This document shows positions 1 through 12,200 of a stretch of 45,032 nucleotides of DNA, piece by piece (the stretch's first letter is position 1; the number at the start of each line of letters is the position of its first letter). The DNA is from Priapulus caudatus. Taxonomy: Eukaryota; Priapulida; Priapulimorpha; Priapulimorphida; Priapulidae. The position numbers and the translations under genes are program-made. Location: NCBI RefSeq assembly GCF_000485595.1, contig NW_014578098.1:64024-109055 (forward strand), in the 5' to 3' direction. Below the pieces are notes generated by a model. The model did not search any database and was not told where the DNA came from. It saw only the letters and a list, made by a program, of their open reading frames with translations.

Positions 1-75
1 ACACACACACAGACACACACGCCCCCTCCACACACACACACACAGACACACACGCCCCCCCACACACACATACCT
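1..75. repeat. AC-rich microsatellite
   Basis: An interrupted (AC)n run with short C-rich breaks lies at the window edge. It is simple sequence with no coding potential. From 75 to 281 the DNA is AT-rich, with GTAGATATAGA-like degenerate short repeats and nothing else recognised. Confidence 0.9.
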
Positions 76-281
76 CCCTCCCCATTACATGTAGATATAG
101 AATAGATGTAGATGCAGATTGACTGTAGATATTGATTAAATGTAGTTACAGATTAGATGTATATATAGTTTACATTAATTCTATTATCTGTCATTAATTC
201 TATATCGTCTAATCGATCATTTAATCGATAATTATATAATCTAATTCAGCTAGAAATAGATGTGAACGTATGCTAGCAGGG

Positions 282-1211
282 CTACCGATATGAGAGCGTG
301 CGCTCGCGGTAGAATTCACAGATGCGAGGCAGTCCGTGCGAGATGACGTCGTTGGGCGGGTAGACCAGGGCCGTGCAGGCGGCGACGCTGAGCATGCGCA
401 GACGCGACAGCCTGACGACGAGCACAGGCAGCCTGTGTATCGATGTGCCATCGAAGACGATGCGCTCCAGCAGAGGGCAGTGCAGCGTCAACGCCATCAG
501 CGACGCATCCGTGAGACGCTCGCAGCCGGCGCAGTTGACGTCGGCCAGCTTGGCGCATCTCTCGGCGAGCGCCGTCACCGACGCGTCGGTGACGCGCGTC
601 TCGCCCAGCGAGACGGCGTGCAGCCGGCGGTGACACCTGGCGGCGAGCGCGATGACGCCGACGTCGGTGACGTCGGTCGCGTCAACGGCGACGTCGCGCA
701 GGTACTTGCAGTTCTTGGCGAGCGCGATCAGCGCCGCGTCGCCGAAGCTCTTGCATCGCGAGAAGTCGGCGCTGCACAGCGAGCTGCCGTAGCTCTGCGA
801 CACGCTCTCGACGCTTGCGTCACGCACGCCTGCCATGCCGACGACGCAGAGCGAGTACAGCCGCGACGTGAGCGACGTTAGCAGCGTCTTTAGCACGTCG
901 TCGTCGGCCCACGCGTCGGCGACGTCGCTAAAGCGCACGCTCAGCGACTTCAGCTCGCGACAGTTGCGGCCGAGAGAGCGCAGCGCCTTGTCCGAGGTGG
1001 CGCGGCAGTCGGTGAGGGAGAAGCTGGTGAGAGCGTGACAGCGACCCGTCAGCATCTCGACGGCGGCGTCGTTGAGTGGCACACGCACGGCCGAGAACGA
1101 CTGCAGGTCGGCGTTCAGCGAGTGTATGACGGCGGCAATCGCGATGTCACTGAGAAAGTCACAGTCTTCGAAATGTAGCTGTGTCAAAGCGGGCGTCTCC
1201 GATAGTATCTC
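282..1211 (-). CDS. Leucine-rich-repeat protein, terminal exon (partial gene)
   Basis: This is the last coding exon of a minus-strand gene: 309 codons, then a stop at 284-282. The exon starts at 1211, directly after a good acceptor (CTCTTGCAG), in phase 0; the open frame upstream of it is only translated CT repeat. The protein is a run of about 26-residue leucine-rich repeats of the cysteine-containing (AMN1/F-box-LRR-like) type, with recurring patterns such as LTDASLMALTLHCPLLERI and VTDASVTALAERCAKL. It closes with a final repeat plus a VYPPNDVISHGLPRICEFYRE-like cap, a style seen after LRRs in ROCO-type proteins. LRR arrays of this kind usually bind protein partners. The exon is markedly GC-rich against AT-rich surroundings. 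Earlier exons were not found, so no F-box or other domain can be claimed. They should lie at higher coordinates, which would place them inside the neighbouring mextli gene, or they may be missing. Confidence 0.72.
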   Translation of the reverse strand, partial: EILSETPALTQLHFEDCDFLSDIAIAAVIHSLNADLQSFSAVRVPLNDAAVEMLTGRCHALTSFSLTDCRATSDKALRSLGRNCRELKSLSVRFSDVADAWADDDVLKTLLTSLTSRLYSLCVVGMAGVRDASVESVSQSYGSSLCSADFSRCKSFGDAALIALAKNCKYLRDVAVDATDVTDVGVIALAARCHRRLHAVSLGETRVTDASVTALAERCAKLADVNCAGCERLTDASLMALTLHCPLLERIVFDGTSIHRLPVLVVRLSRLRMLSVAACTALVYPPNDVISHGLPRICEFYRERTLSYR

Positions 1212-1530
1212 CTGCAAGAGTCGGGAACGTGAGGGAGAGCGTGCAAACCTCAGCACAGACGGAGAGAGGAAGACGAAGAGGTAGAAAAGAGAGGGACAGA
1301 GAGAGAGAGGGGGGGGAGAGAGAGAAAGGGAGAGAGAAATGGGAAGAGAGAGAGAGAGAGAGAGAGAGAGGGGAAGGGAAAAGATTGAGAAAGAAAGAGA
1401 GAGAGAAGGGGGGAGAGAAAGACAAGGATGGGAAGAGAGAGAGAGAGAGAAAGAGAGAAAGAGAGTGAGAGAGGGGGAAGGAAGAAAAAATGAGACGGAA
1501 AGAGGGCGAGATAGGGGGAAAGTAAAAAAA
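1212..1530. repeat. GA/CT tract upstream of a 3' splice site
   Basis: About 300 bp of nearly pure purine on the plus strand (GAGAGA with GGGG and AAA breaks) reads as pyrimidine on the minus strand. It runs straight into the acceptor of the LRR exon at 1211. It is a microsatellite and also forms an unusually long polypyrimidine tract for that intron. The long frames over it (SLSLSL or ERERER) are translated repeat, not genes. Confidence 0.85.
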
Positions 1531-1781
1531 ATCAATCGTGAGAGATAAGTAATAATGCGTCTATCAATTGGCCGGCAAGACGAGAGGGTGGAAACATGGT
1601 CCAGCAGAAGCCTGTCTCAACGCTGTATAATGCAACAATACACGTCAGTGCCTGACAAGTGACAGTGGCGACAATATCCCAGCCTCTGGTGAGCACTAAA
1701 ATGTAGTGTAAATGCTGCTCCAACCTTTTCTCACCGTAACTGTACTCAGAGTGGGTAGAAGACAGAGTGGGAACGGGAGAC

Positions 1782-2002
1782 CACAGACACTTGGAACGTT
1801 TCAATAGTAAAATGATAGTAAATAAACACACAATATACCTACTACCAAGGTCTTAATGTAGAGGAGCATTTAAACGGCATTTACATGAAATTATCGGCAA
1901 TAATAGGCGAAAGAGAGTAGAAAAACATTGAGACTTTGGTAGTAAATGCATTTCGTGTTTATCTACCATCATTTTACTATTGAAACGTTCCAAGTGCCTG
2001 TG
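1782..2002. repeat. Fold-back inverted repeat, 79-bp arms
   Basis: The left arm (1782-1860) and right arm (1925-2002) are imperfect reverse complements. A shared core reads GGAACGTTTCAATAGTAAAA on the left and its complement on the right. The loop is about 64 bp. The loop and right-arm region resemble 30326-30446, so this looks like a dispersed fold-back or MITE family. No protein is encoded. Confidence 0.75.
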
Positions 2003-2020
2003 CGAGAGAACCATGGTGTG

Positions 2021-2302
2021 TAACATGCCGTTATATCTCACTATAGAACACAAGTGCAATGATGTATAAAATGCCGTTATATCTCACTATAGAACACACG
2101 TGCCGTGGTGCGTAACATGCCGTTATATCTCACTATTCATCACGTGCCGTGGGGTATAACATGTCGCCATATCGCACTTTTGATCACGTGCCGTGGGGTA
2201 TAGATGTAACATGTCCCCATATCGCACTATTCATCACGTGCCGTGGGGTATAACATGTTCCCATATCGCACTATGGATCACGTGTCGTGTGTTATAACAT
2301 GC
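2021..2302. repeat. Minisatellite, ~45-bp period, about 6-7 units
   Basis: Units begin near 2021, 2066, 2112, 2157, 2206, 2250 and 2295 with (T)AACATG, followed by CCRTATCGCACTAT-like and CACGTGCCGTGG segments. Five units carry an exact CACGTG palindrome (2097, 2141, 2185, 2235, 2279). One unit is lengthened by about 5 bp. The first copies are the most diverged. Confidence 0.85.
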
Positions 2303-2465
2303 GCTAATAGCTTGCAAACATACATTACTCGACATTGTAAGTCCGGCATTTAATAGCCTAACACACGGGGATTGTGTCGCGTGGATATGCGTGCCCATCT
2401 GATACGTGAAGGCAGACGACCACTATACATGCGGTGCGCTCATAAACATGTTGCGCTGACCAGTG

Positions 2466-2466
<1 letters not shown>

Positions 2467-2501
<35 letters not shown>

Positions 2502-2565
2502 GCGTGTGCGTGTGCGTGTGCGTGTGCGTGTGCGTGTGCGTATGCGCGTGTACGTGTGTGTGTGA
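2467..2565. repeat. TG / TGCG microsatellite
   Basis: A pure (TG)n run passes into (TGTGCG)n and back to TG. It is simple sequence; the VCVCVC-type frames over it are artefacts. From 2570 to 3218 the DNA is T-rich and featureless up to the first visible mextli exon. Confidence 0.9.
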
Positions 2566-3218
2566 TTCTCTGCTTGTTTCTGATAGATCCATATAAACCA
2601 CGTTTGTGTGCTTAAAAATAGTTCTTTTGTATAACTTCTCTTTAAATTCTTAAATATTTCGTCACGTAATTTCACAGCTCTGCCTCAGATAATTTTGTCA
2701 GTGTGTCCTCCTTACTTCTCTCTTCAATGGTATTCATATATTTGCTTCACGTTTTCATTTTTTAATGAAGATTAATTACATCTGCTTTGTTAGGCATTTG
2801 TGTCTCTAAAGGTTTTCTACTTTCGTAAGCTGTTTTTGAAAAATGTACAACCAGGTTGTGAGGTTCCGTTTATATAAGTTTGGTTTTAATGTTTTTAGTT
2901 CTTCTTTCTATTGTGACCAACTCCAAATTTACTTTTGATTTGTTGTCTATCTATCTGCCTGTTATTATCTGCCTGTTCGTTCACATATGTGCCGGGCTAT
3001 GTGCAAAATTGTGTGCAAAAGTGCCATATATTTTTGAACCGTGATGAATTTTCTCTTTAAGAACCGAGCTTGTGCTAAGAGTAATCTAAGAGTGTCTGTG
3101 TTAAAAGTAATAGTCTATATGGTCGGTATCATTCCCCTTTACCTACATTTCTGCAGTTCTCTTGTACTGTGTTGTTATTTCTGCATTTTACTATAAAAAG
3201 CACTGTATTCTCACCCAG

Positions 3219-6200
3219 GTTGAAGAGTCAGAGAAAGAGACCGCAGTTAGCAGTGCTGTTCTAAGTGAAGTTTATGCTGGCCAGATCACAACAGCCACAA
3301 CTGTGGTGCCTGGCACCCTAAGCAGTGGTCCCCCTCCGTCACCTGGCACTGTCAGACCATCGGGAAAATACGCTAAGCCTTTCAAGTAAATAGAATCATG
3401 CACTGGAATTATGCTATATATAATCTGAATATACAAAGAATGGAATTTGAATTGATCGTGTTGAAAATAATTTTCTCATGCTACTGGATTTTGATCCTGA
3501 TTCTCATTTGTATTCAATGAAAATGTCACAGCAACATTAGTGGAAAATCCTTCTGTGTTTATATTTTATTTACCAAGCTATAGTAGACAAAATAGTGTCT
3601 TCGTTTGAACGGATGTCTAGTGTTGAAGAGCAGGGAGCTAAGTGGAAAGGGTTAACATAGTTGAACTCTCAGGATAAAAATCAACATCAGTCATTGATAT
3701 GTTGTATGAATTATAAATCAAAAGAAATATAGTAAAGGAAATGGAACCTTTCATGAGTTTTATCTGGTTTCAGATTCTCATATTAATGCTATTTTCATCA
3801 ATTTTTTTCAGAGTACCAGGTAAAAACTACTTTAAAGATGAAATCCTCATTAGAGGGAGTGACTCAGGAAAAGGTAAATAAGTGATGGCTTTATTAGGGA
3901 CTACAAATTATATTTAATGTCAATCCTATAAATATATATATTGATTTAAAACTTTAGCTGTTTGCTTTTCTCGTGTGTCGCTACCAGTAAGCCTACCAAC
4001 CACCAGTAGGACGATGAGACTGCTGTCAGCTTCAAACTAGAACTTTAATGTAAATGACTATTTAGCCTTTTTAGATATGTTAGACTAGCTCAGACTATGA
4101 TAGTCAGCAATATTTTAAACCACTTCGTAAATCACACTCGATTTATTGGAATGCCAATAAATTATGAAATTTTATAGATGCCCGAAATAAGGTCCCGAGA
4201 CCTTTGTAGTCGTTTTTTTGTTGCAATTATATGCATTCTTTCTGTATCTGTTATTTCTCATTCAGCATGGGTACTTGTAAATGAATTTTCTATGTGCTAC
4301 AGAGATTGGCAGAAATCGGTTTTCAGGTGATAGCTTGAGAAATCTAATTGTTGAAGACTTTTGAAGTAGTTTTAATGATTGATACACCAAGAGTGGGTAG
4401 TTGTAGCTGCAGTAGTAGCCGTGCCTGATTGTGGTGATCTAGCTGTACAAGTAATTTTGGTGTTAGGATGAATGTAGGAGGAATATTGGTGTAAGCATAG
4501 TTATGCTGCTATTGTTGCTGTGGGAAAGGTATAGTTGTAATTAGTAGGTTTCAGCATTAGGGTTGTTGCAGGTAAGGAGTAATTGTAAGTGCAGCTTTCA
4601 TATTGGAATGGCTGAATGAGGAATGATTGTGGCGCTGTTGTAATTCTATAATAGGTTTTTTATGGAGTGGGGTAGTCGAAGATCAAGTTTACATTGAACA
4701 TTTAGATAAGTTTGTCAGTGTGGTGTATTTCGATACATGTACAAAGGACTACATCACAAATATTTTATTATTTACATGAGTTGCACCATCAATATCTGTT
4801 TGCCTCACTAGTGTACTAAGTATGTCTGTGCTAACGACGTTTATCCATTTTTAGATGACAAACAAAATACAGCAAAGCTGTTTAGCACAAATTTGAAAAA
4901 CGACTAAAAGTCGTATTTTTTGGTAAAATATTACTCTGGCCAGTGAATTGTCTGCATAGTTGGCATGCTTTACATCACTCAATATAGTGGTATTGGTGAT
5001 TTTTTCTTTTTTCACACATGTTCTTTGTTTCGTGCAGTGATGGGCATAAAGGGTCGACGAATTCACATGATAGAGGAAATGAGCGACACTGTGATTTCAT
5101 TCCAGCGTGGTACAAATCACTCTCTTATGCTTGCGTTTGCATGCAGGTTGCATGGTCAAGCTGTGATACTATTCCGTGTATATCAGTTATGCATGGAATG
5201 CTGTATAGGCATATAGTGGCTTGTAAAGTAGAGGAGAAGAGTGGAGAAACAGTATACCATCAAGAAATGCACTAATCCACACGCTATGTTTTTGCATAAA
5301 AATACGTATGACATGCAGTAACAAAAGTTTACATGTTACAGAGTACCAGAATAAACCCTGAATGAACTTTACACTTTACAAAGATGCACTTCAAAGGATA
5401 CAGCAGTTATATGTGCTGAAACATAGCAGGGTAGTGGCTTGAACAATAGAAGTTTGCCGCTTGCTACTGTGTTTTATTAGATGCTACGTGTTCTATGTAA
5501 CTTGAAAAGCAAGAATGAGTGGCCATGCTTACTGTTGTTATGGTAATACTAATAGCCTACTGGCCTAGGCATATTACATCTGCATGCACTGCTATGTTAA
5601 GTAAACAGAAAGAGCCTTTTGTGAGAATATTGGTAACAGATCTAACGTTTCGTTATCATAATTTCTGCGTTTTGATGTATACACCATATATGATATTTTT
5701 TGTGAACAATCACAATGTTAAAAATGTCACAAAATATTTCACAGTGCTGTTTCTGGATTTAGAGAATGCTGAATTTGAGTTCATATTTTAATTTGAATCT
5801 TCATTAATTTTATGTCTTGCATTTCAGCACTTTGAGAATAACATACAGTTGTGCATAGTATCTGTGTCTTGTAAATGTAGCTTGGTAAAGTTTTGGCAAG
5901 ATGCTGTACTAACAATTTCACACATGTTTATAACATTTCTTCAAACAGCAAACCAAGGAGCAAAGGAAAGGACGGTTCAAATCACGGGACCCTCAGAAGA
6001 GTCTATCAAGTACGTCTCATTTCTAACTTCTTCTAAATTTCTTCTCTCTAAATTCTTATACTTTTGCCTGACATTCACGACATTCTATGTAACTCATGTT
6101 CCAGCGAATATTATTTCAAGGTAAACCCGGTTCCATGTCATGTAACAACAAGTAAATGTGCCATTAGTAACATAGGGAGGACTGCATGGGTGGGGAAATA

Positions 6201-9200
6201 ACATGATCATAATCTTGTCAAATTTTCTCATTCATATTATCTGTATTCCTCTTTCAGCCATGCCAAAGTTTTGATAGAGGAAACTATAAAGAGAAATGTG
6301 TCTCCAATAAGGGTGCGTTCTTGCTTCAGTTAATTGCCTACGGCACGTGTCCCCTAGGCTTACTCTGTGCCAAACTGTACCTTGCAGTTTTTCTCTTTGT
6401 AAATTCATTCTTTACATTGTTCATCTTCAATCATAAACCCCTTTTATTTAGGGGTTGGTTGAACATGGTTGGTTTGTTGTTGGAGTGGTAGGTTGGTAGG
6501 TAAGGGTTGTTTGGTGGGTTGGTGGAGTAGTTGGGAGCTGTGTGGCATCACTGTCAGGTAACTGTGGTGCCACAATTTTTCAGTATGAGAGGAGTGGCAG
6601 CATGTCTAGTCTCTGCAGTGGAGCATCAGAGGAAGGAAGTGCTGCCAAATTGCTGGTAAAGGGCAGCAGAAACACATCTTCTAACAGTCTCGTCAGTGAA
6701 GTCACTCAAAACAAAGATGCAGAAGTGGAGGTATTGGCATCTGATCTCTTGGATGGGTTTGATTTTCTACACATCATTCCCCCCTATTTCATAGAATTAA
6801 ATGCTCAGGGCAGCAGTAACAATCATTCACGTTTCGCGTGTAATATCGTTTTAAAAGTTGTTTAAAATCTTGTACAACGTGAGTCCAAACACTTAATTGT
6901 ATGGCAAGATAATTTTGCACAATATTTTCAGATGCTTCTTCACAACTTACACGTGTAGCAATATTAAAGTTTACAAATTCGAAGTTTCTCTATTTAATCA
7001 TAATGTTAGAAAAATTACTCCTAAAAATCCAATAGTGTGCTAGGTTTATTTCACTTTCCTGTACATTAAGTGTCGATCGATGTGTCTCATCTTTAGGTCC
7101 CCCGGCGTGTAAGTGTCACTGTGAAGGACACTACAATCAAAATGACCTGTGGTCGACCAGAGGTCCTTAAGGTTAGTGTCTTAACAGACTTTTATTTACT
7201 CTTGATGATCATCTCTGGTTTTGTGAAGTGTGAGTGAAAAAATGTGGTCAGTATCGTCGTTGATGGTTCGGTTTGAAGTTGGTAGGTTGTAGGTGTAGTT
7301 AATACTAGTTATAGTCTTTATTTTAACTATTTTGCATGCCGACGGCACGTCCTGGTAACGGTGATATGCACTGCTTGGTCCAAAGCGTCATCTGTAGATA
7401 AATCATAGACTTAATCCTGATATCCTGCCAGTGTCAGCGGGAATGTATACGCTCTGCCACTCCATCTACACCGAGTGCTACTTAGATGAGCACATCACAC
7501 ATTTTCATACAGCATTGAGCAATTTCAGAAAGAGAAGATTTTTGAACCTTGAAAAGAGTTTATGGCTTACCACGGTGTCAAGACACGTCACTATAACCAG
7601 CTCAGTAAGTCCCTTACCCTGGTTTGTACGTTAACCCCTGCAAACTTGCACGTGCCAGCATTTTTGCCCGGCCGTGGTGTCTATTTTTCAATCCGCTATA
7701 AGCACGCTAATTATCTCACAACAGATAGAACAAAATGATTGAATTATGATGGTACAGTCAGTAATGGCAATTAAATGGCGATCCGAGTTGGTAGTTTGGT
7801 CAGTAGACTTTGGCTGTTATGTTTGTTGAATGCCTGTTACATTCATGTGGCATAAATGCCTATGCTATAGAAATTTATTTTTTTAAATCTTATCAGTGTG
7901 TTACTGGTAAAGATAGAATGGCAAAAGGTCTTACTCCAGAAAAGCTGTGTACATCAACAATAAATGTGGCATTTCTGTAAAGAGAGATGAAGAAAGAGGA
8001 GGGCAGATAGAGAGAGGGGGTGGAGAGCGAGAGAGAGAGAAGGGAAGGGGGAGAGAAGGGGGGGAGGGAGTGAGGAAAGGAGTGGTTTGGGAAGATATGT
8101 TTCTTCACTTTTATTTCCTTTTAGATCACTTAATTATATATGTCATTACGAACACCCCTCGCCTTTGCAAATTGTCAGGGTCATGGTTGCAAGAATAGCC
8201 ATGGAATAAACCACGTACAGCTGCACTGTTACACTTATACCTACCCATTACCACCATAACGCTGCAGCACTTGCTAATCTAAATCCACTAAAGTGCATAA
8301 ATCTGAATTCTTCACACAAGCTCTCAGGTGAAACACCATCAGCGCACTAGGCTATATAGCATCTCACGACGTACCAGTATCGCATATCCTCTGGATGTGA
8401 GAAAATGTGCAGCTCTGCTCCGTTACACACCCAAGCTGTGTTAGGGCAGTTGATGCTACTCGTGAGCTAGCATCTGCTGACTCCTCCCCAATTAGCTGCA
8501 TTCCGGCACGTCGTGCTGGCACGCAGCCAACTTTCAGCATGGTGGTAGTGTTGGAAAGTCTACACTATACACATGGTCCCCTGTCTACCAGAAAGCTGGT
8601 GTGAGTTGGAAATGTGTGAAATGTGTATATATCTTCTACTGTAGGACAAAAGTGTTTATTATAGAATGCTCCAAGGACATCTGTGTCTAAAGAAAACACA
8701 GTGTCTATAGAAGGAGTTGGCAATTATTCTGTTTATATGTCAGTTATTGACTGTTTTGCATAGCTGCATGACCTTAACATTTTAATGGTTTAATCTTCAA
8801 TTAATATTAAATGAGAGTTTAATAGGAACTTGGTGATAAAACAAAGGGGCATATATTACTGCCAAGTCGGGTAAATATTAGTTGGTAAATACTAAGATAC
8901 ATTTTACTATTGTGATAGTATTTCAATACTTGAAATATATTATTGCCGATACTATATTGCAGTAATTGAAAAATTGTTGTGTAAGTAATAGTTTCCAGGC
9001 ATATTTATGCGTGAAAACCGGTTCAGCAGTAAATATACATTAGCCTAGAGTTTTAATATTGCAACTATCGAAAACTATTAATTGTTCAGTGAACTATTGT
9101 TGATAGTTATCTATGTTTTACTTTGCCATCGATGGATTGCTATTGAGCCAAACACGATTGCAGTAAGTTAATTGTTTGTTCAGTCTGTCATTACATCCCT

Positions 9201-12200
9201 AGTGAGTTTATTGAACTGAGGCCGGTTTCACCAAGCGTAATTAAGTCCTTAATATGATTAAAGATAATCACGCTTAATCACGCTTCGTGAAACCGGCCCC
9301 TGGTATGTAACTTACTATTACATGCAGCCAATTCTGGTAAGTATGTGGAACTGTTGCGTAACTGGCTATGACGGTTTTCGTTGGCAGGTTGCCAAGCAGC
9401 TCTTGGAGCAGTATTTTTCTGCAGATGGGGAGCCAAAAGTGAGTACATTCTCCCAAGAATATGTGAAACCAGTGGCGCCCGCAGATAGAAGCACTGGAAG
9501 CACAGTGCTTCCAGTAAATTTTGGGTTAAAAAATTTTGTTTCTATATTTTGTTCCTAAATCTCTCTCGCAAGACTCACCAGATTGCATCTCCAGACGTCT
9601 ATCATTCACAAATTTTCAGGGGGGCATGCCCACAGACTTCCCTAGCATGCAGCGCGCCTGCTTTTTATTATCACTGAGGATTTTATCCTTCTGTGCTTCT
9701 ACTTTCTTATGACCTGTGGGCGCCAGTGTGTGAAACCCACAACTAAACATTGAAAGTCTTTGCGTATGCTACACCAGCAACTAGCATATGCATGCAAATA
9801 GTATAATCATTGCAATCAGTATCATTTGTAAAATTGGTGTCTTAAAAAGTCTTTGAAGAGTGATCTGCTACAGCCTTGTCTGAGTGATCGTGTCTAATAA
9901 TATCAGTATATCATGCAAGCTATTATTCTAACAATGCTAATTCACTTTGTGAAATATTGCCTTGAAAAAGTAAAAGAATTTTGTAATTTAGAAACAGTAC
10001 TAATTAATGTCTGCACCAATTTTCAAGCTTCAGTTTGGAATTTAAGTGTGAGTAACATTAGTATTCAATATAATAATTTTGGTGGGACTAACCCTTACAT
10101 ATACATGTGATATCTAATGGTATAAATAAAACTTAATAAAATATGTAAAAAAGTGACTAACAATCAAATGGTAATAGAGTCTAACGTAATCAAAGGTATC
10201 GTATTATGCAAATGATGCATTAAATATAGAATGGCAGCAGATAATATGAAATTATGAATAAAAAATATAATATAAATGATTCATACCAATGCACTACAAT
10301 TAAAATCTAGTTCCTATAGCCAAACAATAGAATGACACTATGTACAAGCACTACACATGTTATATGAATAACTTTGAACACAATGTCGATTTTATGCACA
10401 TATAAAATGCACTCCTTAAATACCAGTTCCAAAAACATCATGAATCTTATATAATGGGGGTTATGAAGGGTCTCAGGGAATATGTTACATGTATCGGTAT
10501 TTTAGCCAATGTGGATCTTGCATATTAGAATCATTTCTGCATTCGCCCATGTCTGTACCTAGTTCAAGCTATATGGTTTTACTGTGTTGTATGTAGTTAT
10601 ACTGGCTGTATGTAGTTTTATAAGTAATACATACTATATATATATATTTATATATATATAAATAATTATATTATATTAATCTGTATAATACAGAATAGTA
10701 GCCCCAGTATAATGGTTTATCTGTCCATCTGTGATGGCTCTGTCTGTGTGGCTATGTATTCGCTATATCTTGCTATGGTTATTCCAGTCTTACAGGGCAG
10801 ATAAAATTCTGTACACAAATCCCATGTTGTCATTGATAACTTGATTATAATCATATCTTTAATCATTATTGTGAACTTCACAAATTACACATTAGCGTTA
10901 AGCTGCAGCTCATGATAGTATTTAGGGCATGAGATGATTCAGCCCCTGTATGATGGAAGACAAGGGAACCTAGTTCAGTAGTAGCATTATTTTCTTCATT
11001 GTGAGTCAAATTAAATGCCAATAAAATTCAAAGCCAATTTTTATGCCAATATTCAAGGATTTAGTAGTGTAGTAGTTATTCCTTAAACTATAAATCCTCA
11101 ACCAAACATCTAATTTTATGCTTGCAATACATTATTACTATTAGAATCAGGTCACATATCAAATATGGTCAGTCACATATCAAATATTATTTGCATTGGC
11201 ATCATGTTATGTCTTGTACCTTTCATGTGCATTGAACCATGAGACAAATTAATTTTATCTGGTAATGCTTCATATGCATCTCCAAACACATAATGTTATT
11301 TTCTAATACAAAAACCACCAAAAAATATGTATAAAACGTCACATACATGAGTAAAAAAGTCAGTCAGTGGCTGTTACTGTAGTGTGGAAGCGAAAAAGCA
11401 AAATGGCAGAAACTGCATTTTGATACGATAAACTCTGTTTTTATCTCGCTTTTCCCAGCCACAAAGCAGCTGGAAGATTGGGAATAAGTCAATAAAAGGT
11501 AAGAGTGACTCATGGCGGGGTGCGTTCCAGTCATCTACTAGCGACTGTGCAGATGAAGTGTCATCTGAGGGAACTGTGGAGGACAAGGAGGTACATGACA
11601 TCTCAGCACCTACAGAGAGGCACACGCCCATGATGAAAACTAGGTAAGGAAGCGAATTAATGGGTGGAAAAAGAAAAACTGCAAATGGGGAGGGAAGAGG
11701 TATTTGTAGCGTAGGAGAATTGCATATAAAATATGTTGGTAAGTAGAAGTCTGTATAGCGAAACTAAACATGTAAATCTGGCTTCGTGCATCATAGGCTT
11801 CTATGCATGTTGTTTCTTAATGAAATATCTCTGTTTATAATGTTCTAATTGCAGTAAGTAAAGACCATAATAAAGACCTTTGCTTTGTATTTTATCCCCT
11901 AAGTGTTCGTTTTGTAGGGTGAGTCACGAAGAGCCTCATGCTGGGAAAGCAGTAGGAGCAGGCGATGCCAAACACCAAGGTAAACTAAGTATGCACACAA
12001 AATATTTGCTGTGCAAACAAAATTCGTGCATCACATGGTGTTGTCCAGCTCTTGAAACGTCCACACCATTCCGGCGAGTTCGTTTACTCAAACTCATAAT
12101 CTCAGAATGATGTGGTTGAGGTTAATTAAGTGTCGTAGAGCGTTGCTAGGATGCAGGCTAGTGTATTAATGGAGTTGCGTGTTTGCTGGTGTCGGTGGTT

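Noticed and set aside
8407-8604. Possible extra mextli exon (66 open codons, GTGTGAGT-like donor)
   Set aside because: No convincing acceptor, and exons 7 and 8 already join in phase 0 across conserved sequence.
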